Below, in pieces: positions 55,840 to 64,000 of a stretch of 64,000 nt of DNA. The notes beneath the pieces are model-generated. The model was not told the origin of the DNA. It saw only the letters and a program-made list of their open reading frames with translations, and did not search any database. The first letter of the stretch is position 1, and each line of letters opens with the position of its first letter. The position numbers were made by a program, and so were the translations under genes. Source of the DNA: Hypholoma sublateritium FD-334 SS-4 (taxonomy: Eukaryota > Basidiomycota > Agaricomycetes > Agaricales > Strophariaceae); assembly GCA_000827495.1 (NCBI GenBank), contig KN817526.1:124001-188000 (forward strand), written 5' to 3'.

Positions 55840-56964
55840 TCAAAAGACTCCTCCATCAACATTAATTCTCTGGCCGGTGATATATCCACATCTTGATTGA
55901 AGACACAGTCAATAATTAATTTTGACAGGATATTTACGAGCTCGGACCAACTCACTTCATCAAAAAGATATACGCTTCCGCAATCTAAGCATGGGGGGAA
56001 GGGGGGAAGAGTGGGGGTAGAGTTGAACAATACACCTTGATTGTATGTAAGCTGGACTTACTTCGTCTGTCCGGCCGATTCTTTGGAGGAGCCGGGCTTT
56101 GTGCAGATCTTCGAGCATTTTCTCCAACGCGGCTGGTGGGAATTTATCCCAAAGCTAAAAACAAAAAATGCAATACTTCGAGGTCAGGTAAATGATTTAC
56201 ACATAGAACAATAAAATAACCTCTGTTTTAATCTGACCATATATACATCAGTCATCAGAATAAAATTGTGGTCAAAGCATTTAAACGTGACGTACCGCTC
56301 CAGGACCCACAAGGTTGACCCTCACGGGTGCTAAATCCACCGCTAAACCTTTAGTGAGTCCCTCGATTCCTGCGACAACGCCCGCTGGAACGGACCGTCC
56401 CGGGAGGGGTTTTATATCCAATATTCCTATATTTTGTATCTCAGGAATCCACCGACAGATCGTAGTGCGCTTCGGCGAGCTTACCTGACGTGAGCGTCAA
56501 CGATCCTCCTGGATGGAATTTAACATTTTGCGCGAGTATGAAAGGGCCCCAAAATCGGACGGCGAATGCCGCTATCAACAAGTTGAAATGAAGTTAGTCA
56601 CCTGCATGCCGTGTTTATGGGAAGTATAAAGAAACGTACCTGACGTATCCAGCTTTGAGAGATCGCCGTCTACCAGACCTGGGCTCACGTCCCCACTGGT
56701 CCAGGCGATGTGGTCGACGACGCCGATCCGAAGAGCGAACTCCTTGACCGCCACGGCGTCGGTGGCGTCGAGAACTTCTCCGCGCACCTCTCCCGGAAGT
56801 TTACGAGACCGTAAGCGCTCAACAGCGTTGGATACGCGCTCAGAGCTGCTGGTAGCGATAATCACGACGCGAGCGAGCGACTGGAGTGCAGCGAGCGCGA
56901 CTGCGAATCCAATTCCTGATGAGCCGCCAACGACAACAATTGTTTTGCTCTGCAGAGTCGACAT
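55840..56964 (-). CDS. SDR array gene 4 (YxxxK-less short-chain dehydrogenase)
   Basis: It opens MSTLQSKTIVVVGGSSGIGF, then ALAALQSLARVVIIATSSSE, VVDHIAWTSGDVSPGLVDGD, RFWGPFILAQNVKFHPGGSL and ILDIKPLPGRSVPAGVVAGI. EGLTKGLAVDLAPVRVNLVG follows, with Pro and Val at the Tyr/Lys positions. The 12-nt exon at 56221-56232 encodes IKTE. The last exon reads GYITGQRINVDGGVF and stops at TGA 55840-55842, one to two residues shorter than its siblings (which end G-x-A-L-A-like). The frame is otherwise intact. TATA-like sequence at about 56994-57003. Confidence 0.85.
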
Positions 56965-57187
56965 TTGTTGCGATAGTCAAGTCTAGTCAAGTTGTTTATA
57001 TTTACTGCGGAGTAAGGGGTGTATATATACATTTCAGCATTTGTAGCCAAAATCCAACGGTGACGAAAATCCCCGGCTTATGCTTAGCTTACACATCGAA
57101 TCATTCATTTTAACCAGAAATTGCGCCATACGATTTGGACCTTTATACCTATCTCTGAGTTGCTCTGCATTATCTATTTATAACTAT

Positions 57188-58283
57188 TCAAGCGAGTGCA
57201 ATGCCACCATCAACGTTAACTCTTTGACCGGTAATATATCCACATCTATTTGAGAGGGTATGTTCAGGACAGTCACCCGAAGCGCAAACGGGATAGTGAC
57301 GCACTTCATCAAAAATATGTACGCTTCTGCGATCTAGTAGCGTGCAAACGCAGCAGTGGCTCAGGTGAGAAGGCAGTCCACAAGGGTCCGAAAAGGGGGT
57401 CATACCTCGCTCGGTGTTCCTAGACGTCCAATAAGTTGGCTGTTCTTCACTAATTGGTCAAACGATTCCTTCATTTCGCTAGGGAAATGATCCCATATCT
57501 GAAGTATGTGCACTCTCCGTTAGTACACAAGGCAAAAGGCACTTCAAGGAATCTGAACCTCTGTATCAATCTAAGCAAAGCGTGATTAGTAATGTGATAC
57601 GATTGCAGACAAAGGTGAGAATTGCGAACCGCCCCAGAGCCGACAACATTAACCCGTACACCAACCGGCGCTAAATCGACCGCCAGGCCTTTCGTGAGTC
57701 CCTCTAGAGCAGCAACCACGCCGGATGTGGCTGATAGCCCTGGTCTGGGCTTTGTATCCAAAGATCCTATTCCGCAGCTGAGCGACTCTTGCATCACATC
57801 TACGATTATTTCTTATACTTGCCTGATGTCAGAGTCAACGACCCCCCCGGGTGGAACCTAGCACTCTGTACGAAGATATAAGGTCCCCAGAACCGAACGG
57901 TAAAGGCACCTGTGATTGATTAGAATATGTGTGTCCATTATCTGATAAGTCTTACCGTCATAGAAAGCCTGCCCGGGTGTTGTCCCATCAAGTAAGCCCG
58001 GCGGTAGATCACCGCTCGTCCATGCAACATGGTCGACGACGCCAATTTTCGCCGCGAATTCCTTGATAGCCACAGCATCTCTGGCATCGAGAACCTCTCC
58101 GCGCACCTCACCCGGAAGTTTGTGGGATTTGAGACGCTCGACGGCATTGGACACGCGGGATGCATTGCTAGATGCTATTATCACGACGCTGGCGAGTGAC
58201 TGAAGCGCGGCAAGAGCAACGCCGAAGCCGATTCCGGAAGAGCCGCCTACAACAACGACGGTCTTGTTCTGTAGAGTTGCCAT
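57188..58283 (-). CDS. SDR array gene 5 (YxxxK-less short-chain dehydrogenase)
   Basis: It opens MATLQNKTVVVVGGSSGIGF, then NASRVSNAVERLKSHKLPGE, VVDHVAWTSGDLPPGLLDGT, RFWGPYIFVQSARFHPGGSL and LDTKPRPGLSATSGVVAALE. GLTKGLAVDLAPVGVRVNVV follows, with Thr and Val at the Tyr/Lys positions. The 12-nt exon is 57559-57570 (IDTE), then WDHFPSEMKESFDQLVKNSQ, EAYIFLM and GYITGQRVNVDGGIALA ending TGA 57188-57190. A TATA-like GGTATTTAAA occurs at 58341-58350. By eye it is closest to gene 6, so these two may be the youngest duplicates. Confidence 0.86.
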
Positions 58284-58931
58284 GTGTTGCTCGATAGTGG
58301 GTAGCTATTAGCCTTTGAACGAGTAAGAATCGCAATTCAAGGTATTTAAAGGGCCTGGAATTCGGACCCGAACGGTTAAAATAAGACATAAGGATCATGA
58401 GGTGTCGATACGGCGGGTGAACTTGGATTCGGCAAGCTTTTATGTAGGTTTGTCAGAATCCTTCAGAATCCCACGGTACCGATTCGAATTTAGGACCCAT
58501 GACGTTGTCTTTGGACATGCTGCGGGAAAAAGGCACTAAATTCTGCTGATCTTCCATGGTTCCGTCGGCACTGTGGGACAGATCAGGTCAAAACTGGCAA
58601 TAGATGTTCAACCTGAGGCCATCTCAGAAGCAACGCGCTGAGTAATGTCATGCAATCAATTGGGTATGCGGCTACGTTCGGGCATTTGTACCAGTAGTTG
58701 GTTATGTCTGGTTATGTACTCGGGACCCACTTTGGGCCCACTTTGGCATATCATTGTACATATTTGGTTCTGATCAATTCAGACATGGCGGACCAGTAAA
58801 GTGAGATTTACGCTACAGACCCAATAGTAGTAAAACGATCAACATGTATGATTATATCAGGCCCATGGCGTATACATATATAGCGCCTTCTACAATGAAT
58901 ATGATCGGTGTTTATGGTCTCACTGAGTTAT
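58284..58931. other. Spacer between SDR array genes 5 and 6
   Basis: About 650 bp, the longest spacer of the array. It has small local repeats (GGTTATGTCTGGTTATGT near 58697-58716, CCCACTTTGG twice near 58727-58745). No gene seen. Confidence 0.5.
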
Positions 58932-60002
58932 CTACGCAAGGGAGACCCCGCCATTAACGTCGATCCTCTGTCCCGTAATGTATTCACACCTATTTGTCAG
59001 ACGATTTAACAGTCTGGAAATAAACAAGATAGGATTGACGTACTTCATCAAAAACATATAGGCTTCTGCAATCTAGTATAACGAGAAACAATGAATGAGC
59101 CTATTGAATCGGCTATATCAGAAGAGGCACATACCTCAGCCGGTGTTCCAATACGCTTTATGAGTTGTTTACTTTCCACCGCCTGATTGAAGTACTCCTT
59201 CACCTCTTTAGGGAAATTATCCCAGAGCTATTTCATGTTAGCACTTGGTAGGAACATCTTCATTTATGAAATCGAACCTCTGTGTCAACCTGAGTTATAT
59301 TTTCAGCATGAGCGATGATGTAACAGTCAAAGAAAAAATAAAATGACTCACCGCTCCAGGACCGACGAGATTAACCCTTACACCAGCGGGGGCTAAATCG
59401 ACTGCCAAACCTTTGGTGAGGCCCTCAATCGACGCAATGACACCCGATGTTGCAGACAGTCCTGGGCTAGGTTTCGTGTCCAAAGTACCTGACCTGCGCT
59501 TCAGAAACATTTGCAAAATGAACTAGAGCAAATTACCGGATGTCAACGTCAGCGATCCGCCAGGATTGAATTTGGCAGACTGAGCAAGGATGAACGGGCC
59601 CCAGAATCGGACAGTGAAGGCACCTGTGTCTGGTCAGCGGCTGCGTATACATATCATGGCCTAATATATCTCACCGTTGATGAGGTTTTCTTTGCTTGCG
59701 GACTCGTCGAGCATACCCGCCGTAATGTCACCGCTCGACCACGCAATATGGTCGACAGAGCCAATACGTTCGGTGAATGCCTTGATCGCTGCGGAGTCCT
59801 TTGCGTCGAGGACCTCCCCGCGCACTTCACCCGGAAGCTTGTGGGACTGTAGGCGCTCGACGGCTTTGGCGACGCGCGAAGCATTGCTAGAAGCGACGAT
59901 CACGACGCTCGCCTGCGACTGGAGTGCGGCCAGCGCGACGCCGAAGCCAATTCCGGACGTGCCACCGACGACGACGACCTTCTTGTTCTGGAGAGTTGCC
60001 AT
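58932..60002 (-). CDS. SDR array gene 6 (YxxxK-less short-chain dehydrogenase)
   Basis: It opens MATLQNKKVVVVGGTSGIGF, then NASRVAKAVERLQSHKLPGE, SVDHIAWSSGDITAGMLDES, RFWGPFILAQSAKFNPGGSL and LDTKPSPGLSATSGVIASIE. GLTKGLAVDLAPAGVRVNLV follows, with Thr and Ile at the Tyr/Lys positions. The 12-nt exon 59278-59289 (VDTE) lies between clean splice sites (ctcag and gttcga). LWDNFPKEVKEYFNQAVESK, the 29-nt exon 59044-59072 (IAEAYMFLM) and a last exon EYITGQRIDVNGGVSLA follow. This copy has Glu for Gly and swaps Asn/Asp in the otherwise constant GYITGQRINVDGG end. TAG 58932-58934. Confidence 0.86.
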
Positions 60003-60750
60003 GTGTTGTACTTGAGAAATTCGGAGTTGTGATTGACCTTTGCATGTCAGTTGAAGGTGGTTTATATATAGGCGCGTAAGTTGGACCCATATACTCAGGA
60101 AATGATCAAGATTAGACTGAAAAACTGAACATTGACCAAAACGTCAATATTGGTGGGCAAGGCTGACGAGTGGTTTGTAAGAAAGCGGCAAAATCTCACG
60201 TCATAGTTTCGGCCTCTGTTATAGGTGTTCTTTCGGCATCTCGTTAAATACTACGTGTAGGGAGTATTGATAACAATAAATGCTGCGCTCAAGCTGCGCG
60301 ACTTGCCTAGGCTGCAGACGACAGTACATGCAACTACACCGGGCGTTTCATAGTAACGTACCTTAGAATCATGCCGAAATCCCAACCAAATCCAAAAGTT
60401 TTGAGTTCGAAACGTCATACTTGAAGCTTGACCGGTGATCCCGGATATACTTTGCATTCACTGCGTTAATGAGTAATGGCTTCTGACACTCACGGGTGTG
60501 AAACACACGGCAAGACAAGTGGTCGATTCAATTTCGAGACAAGGAAATTCTTGGAGTAGTTCCTATATAAGGGAATTTATGGATTTGGTATTTATAGCCG
60601 TGTTCACGTGAATTGATCGCAGATAATTTGATCGAAGATTTTGATCTTGGAGTTGTACTACAAGTTCTTCACCACCACCAGCTCGCGAGCGCTTACTTAG
60701 TATCTTTCTTGGTTTACTATATACCTTTTCATAACTTCGGCCCCAACAAT
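60003..60750. promoter_or_regulatory. Divergent region between SDR gene 6 and the SET-domain gene
   Basis: About 750 bp. A TATA-like TTTATATATA at 60061-60070 serves SDR gene 6. A second TATA-like CTATATAA at about 60563-60570 lies about 180 bp before ATG 60751. No gene between them. Confidence 0.5.
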
Positions 60751-62078
60751 ATGGGCGGATCCTCGGAACTGGATGGAAGAAAAACTTGGACGGTCAGAGG
60801 CCGTCAATACAGCCTCCAAACAATAACCCTACCCGCATCGGACAATGCTCCCGAAGTCGCTATAGCATGCCTCCTGGAACCACGTCTGATACCGCTTCTA
60901 CCCAACCCACTTCCACGCGCGGTATCTCCGATGGCCTCAAGGAATCCTTGCTTTCGTATCGAGCAGACGCCACACAAGGGTATGGGCATGTTCGCCGCGC
61001 GGGACATCTCCCCGGGGGAGCTTGTCATCGTCGAACACCCCGCAATCATCCTTCCGGCAGGCGACTTCCCGACCGAGGCATACAACGCGCTCGGCGACGC
61101 TCTTCCAGAACCACGTAGATCGAATCTTCTGGCGATGGGCAATTGCCGCTCACTGGCGGAATGCCCGAGCCCGGTCGAAGGCATCGTGCACACGAATGCG
61201 ATGATGCTGGAGCTCAACCCGAACGCCGTGCTCGGTGAGCCGCCCATTGGCGGCATCCTATACGGTGGCGTATACCCGCTAATCAACCGCGCCAACCACA
61301 GGTGAGCGTTCAGTATGCGTACCGTCTCGACGGCAGTTGACCTGTCATGGGTTTGCGGACCAGCTGCGGGCCCAACGTCGCGATCAAGTGGGACCGCGCA
61401 GCGCTGACACTAACGTTGTACGCGCTGCGCGCGATATCTGCGGGAACAGAGATCCACAAGACGTACCTCGACCCCGCGCTGCCTCACGCAGAGCGCACCA
61501 CACACTTACTTAAAAACTACCGATTTGCGTGCGACTGCCCATGGTGCGCGATCCGTACAGACGACGCGCCGCTCGCACCTGAGGATCTCGCGCGCGTCGC
61601 CGTCTCGGACGCGCGGCGTGCGGCGCTCGGGCGCTGGATCTTCACGCATCTGCGGTTCAAGAAGTGGAGCCGGGATCTCGCGCGCGCGGACGACGTCGTC
61701 ATTACGGAGCACCTCGAGGCTCTCGAGCTCATCCGGCTCGAGGGCATGGAGGGCCTGCAGAACCTGTTCGTCGAGGAGATCGCGATGTGCTATGCTCTGC
61801 TGGGCGATCTCGACGAGTTCGCGCGATGGGGGAAGATGACGGTGCAGCTGAGCAGAATAGAAGACCCGCCTGTGGCCGCGCAGTTTGAGGAATGGCTAGT
61901 CGATCCTGCAAAGCGGATGAAGCAGTGGGCTTGGAGGAAGAAGCAGCGACGTCAGTGTTTTCGTTGCTCCTGTATAGTCAAAATCTCATTCCATACAGAG
62001 ATATCGGCGAAGAGAAGAAACAATAATGTGGAGGAGACTCTTAGTGATTTTCCTCTACTTTTCGGAGCGGAAGACTAA
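60751..62078 (+). CDS. SET-domain protein (SMYD/SET-type lysine methyltransferase-like)
   Basis: ATG 60751 opens MGGSSELDGRKTWTVRGRQY. The SET domain starts near residue 70 with FRIEQTPHKGMGMFAARDIS and PGELVIVEHPAIILP. Exon 1 ends ...INRANH; the intron 61301-61362 restores NHSCGPNV, the hallmark SAM-binding motif, followed by LTLYALRAISAGTEIHKTYL (here the family's catalytic Tyr) and a post-SET-like CDCPWC. A helical C-terminal region follows. Fungal proteins of this kind methylate histones or other proteins, but most are uncharacterised. A 48-nt segment at 61951-61998 has gtcagt and tacag ends, is a multiple of three and contains no stop, so the C-terminus may exist with or without 16 residues; both versions end at TAA 62076-62078. 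Confidence 0.88.
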
Positions 62079-64000
62079 CGCGGCGAATTGTACTGACCAT
62101 GCTTTGGGTAGACTTGGATACCATTTCAAAACTAGACCGTGAAACAAATAGTTTCGCCATATCCCCACAAAAGTTGCGATGATTGAGACTGTAGAAGGGA
62201 GACCAGACAACAGGTGATATATTACAGACATAGGTATGTAATACATTTGAGCGATGAAAGTGTGATAAAAGACCAACCTGGAAGAGAGACAAGTTAGTTA
62301 AGACCAAAAAAACGATATCATGATCCCTCAGACGAAGATAAGTTGTCCTTCATTAAGGTTCGGACATATGCTTGTTCTTTTTGAAAATCATCGCGGGAAT
62401 GATGGTAGGGGGGAAGCCGACGGGACGAGAAACTTACCTGATGTTTTCCGCACTTCGATGTGTATATTCATAGCGTATATAGTAGCATCCCTCGTGGAAG
62501 GATCATCTGGGGAACGAATTGTCGTCAGAAATGTGTTTAGCTTGGAAAAGCAAAAGCGTAGAAAAGGCTCAGTTGGTGATGCATGTTACGAGGTGGATCA
62601 TCGAGTAATCGTCACCGTCTCGAGAATGGAAAAGTATCATCAAAGCCAGCAGAACGGAATGTAAACTCACCACCGTGGAGACATGAGCACAGAGCAGAGG
62701 AGAGAAATGGGGTCGTTCGAGTGCAGGTGATCGCGACAGGTCATTGAAAATCATTCAAACTCCGCTTCCCGTTGTATTTGTTTGTACGTCGGAGTATGAA
62801 ACCAACTGTACAGTTCCCCTCTTAAAGCGCGACCGCATGCTTTTGTTTTCGTACCTTGTCGTCGCATGGCTCGTGCGTAATGTTCTTGTATCCGTATGGT
62901 GAGTCAACGTTCTCAACCTTCCCTCTCTCTCTGTGAGAGCATCTCTTGTGATGATCAACTCAGTTCTGCTTCCGAATGAGAGCAATCAACCTCTAGTGGA
63001 CAACCTTTTTTACCAAAAAAAACTTTTCTGACTTTTCTCGTGCTCGTCTACTTCTTAACGACCTGTACTGACATATCTCCTGCTTTTCAGATTTGTATTT
63101 GGCTGTAAAGGTGGCTGGATTTGTTTCGTCAATGGTGAGCATCAAGTTCCCCACGTCGTCACTATTCCAAAAGGACGAAAAAAAGTTCATCCATTCGTTG
63201 AAGTACTTTTCGTTGCCGCGTTTCCTTCGCCGCCCCGACTTCGGTCGGGGTTCTGCATGCTTATGTCGTTTTGGCATAGGCATGAAGGCTAGGCATGCGT
63301 CCAATGGAGACGAACATGAAAATTACGGCTTCTCTGATTTCAGTTTCATCTCATCCCTTGCATTTCGTTTTACTCACTCACCTCTCCCTCTGCTTAGATC
63401 ATGTAGTCTTTAACTTTTCGTTTGCAATATATTATCTTTCGTTTAATGTGCAATCGTTAGGCCGTACCAGGCTTCTAAGACCCGCTAAGGACGGTTCGGT
63501 ATGGTCAAGCAACTTTGCACACCCCATGCGCCTGCAAGCAAATTGACCTTTATCCTAAATAGGTAAAAATGTTACAGACGCCGAATCGAATTCGAAATTC
63601 TGTCGCTTAATTGCTTGCGGACGTGATTGTTCAGTCAGCGTTAACGCTTGGTCTGCGCGTTGTCTATGCGCTTTGCTGTTGCTTTTCCGCTCTCCATCAA
63701 AGCAACAAGCTCATTTCGGCCCAAGGACAATGCCCCCCGCATTGCATGGATACTTGGTGGCTTATTGTGTACAAATAGCCCATTGCTTAAATGCACGGGC
63801 CCCCAGCCCGTCCCAAGGTAAACCTTTCTCTGCCTGACATTTGCCTTACGACACACCCCTAGCTATTTTCGTCCCCGACAAAGAGCTATGTTCGCAGAAG
63901 CGAAATATATCCAATACTCGCCCACCCTATATGGCGGGCTTTGGAAAGGAGCAGCCCAATTCGCCTTCGCAGTGGCACTAAGCCTTTCCCAACCGCTCCT
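62079..64000. other. Terminal 1.9 kb without a recognised gene
   Basis: AT-rich in the first part. A minus-strand frame at 62993-63304 (about 100 codons, containing MPMPKRHKHAEPRPKSGRRR and NEWMNFFSSFWNSDDVGNLM) looks somewhat protein-like but has no recognised family, and its 5' and 3' continuation is unclear. A strong short hairpin lies at 63233-63250. The last 400 bp, GC-richer, show no recognisable RNA gene. Confidence 0.4.
63233..63250. other. Perfect hairpin with TTCG loop
   Basis: CCCCGAC, TTCG, GTCGGGG: a 7-bp perfect stem closed by C(UUCG)G, an exceptionally stable tetraloop in RNA. No run of T follows it. It lies inside the doubtful minus-strand frame at 62993-63304, so its role is unknown. 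Confidence 0.6.

Noticed and set aside
51217..60002. Polyketide or other secondary-metabolite cluster
   Set aside because: No PKS, NRPS, terpene cyclase, P450 or transporter gene is found near the SDR array; tandem duplication explains the clustering.
63880..64000. Possible snRNA at the right end (string CGCAGTGGCACT)
   Set aside because: The string recalls the U4 5' region, but no further U4, U1, U2, U5 or U6 conserved blocks are present.

Overview
The window is nuclear DNA of a filamentous basidiomycete, most likely an Agaricomycete (Polyporales-like is a guess). The genes carry many short GT-AG introns of about 45-70 nt, have GC-rich coding sequence, and encode typical fungal proteins: NCS1 purine/cytosine permease, CTP synthase, SNF2-RING helicase, mitochondrial polyprenyl synthase, DEAD-box helicase and a SET-domain protein. 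Three N bases (1508, 1512, 1641) point to a draft assembly. I found no tRNA, rRNA or CRISPR.

Layout. 1-2.4 kb: the 3' end of an aldo/keto reductase and a Ser/Pro-rich unknown protein. 4.2-5.0 kb: a broken gene. 6.1-7.5 kb: COQ1-like polyprenyl diphosphate synthase, preceded by an upstream ORF. 9.7-16.9 kb: an oxidoreductase neighbourhood with a 13-exon zinc alcohol dehydrogenase and three classical short-chain dehydrogenases (SDRs). 17.2-22.7 kb: a SNF2/RING helicase. 22.7-29.9 kb: a long, very GC-rich, repeat-laden stretch with one small candidate gene. 29.9-37.3 kb: flavin reductase-like protein, purine/cytosine permease and CTP synthase; the last two suit nucleotide supply but are separate transcription units. 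37.5-38.3 kb: an F-box-like remnant. 39.3-43.9 kb: a roughly 0.95-kb segmental duplication, each copy holding the same small unknown gene, flanking a gene whose protein has a PD-(D/E)xK-like signature and a long acidic tract. 44.5-47.3 kb: a frameshifted SDR and a medium-chain oxidoreductase. 47.9-50.4 kb: a mitochondrial DEAD-box helicase with an RGG tail. 51.2-60.0 kb: a head-to-tail array of six SDR paralogues, all on the minus strand. 60.8-62.1 kb: a SET-domain protein.

The most distinctive content is the seven-member SDR family (one broken copy at 44.5 kb plus the six-gene array). All copies keep the Rossmann nucleotide-binding motif, but every one lacks the Tyr-x-x-x-Lys catalytic pair at the expected place. 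Each appears to contain the same 12-nt microexon encoding [V/I]-x-T-E. The three SDRs at 11.7-16.9 kb belong to a different branch and do keep YxxxK. The second distinctive item is the duplicated small gene around the PD-(D/E)xK-like protein.

Exon boundaries were assigned by eye from reading frame, splice consensus and family conservation. Function calls rest on recognised motifs, not on database searches.
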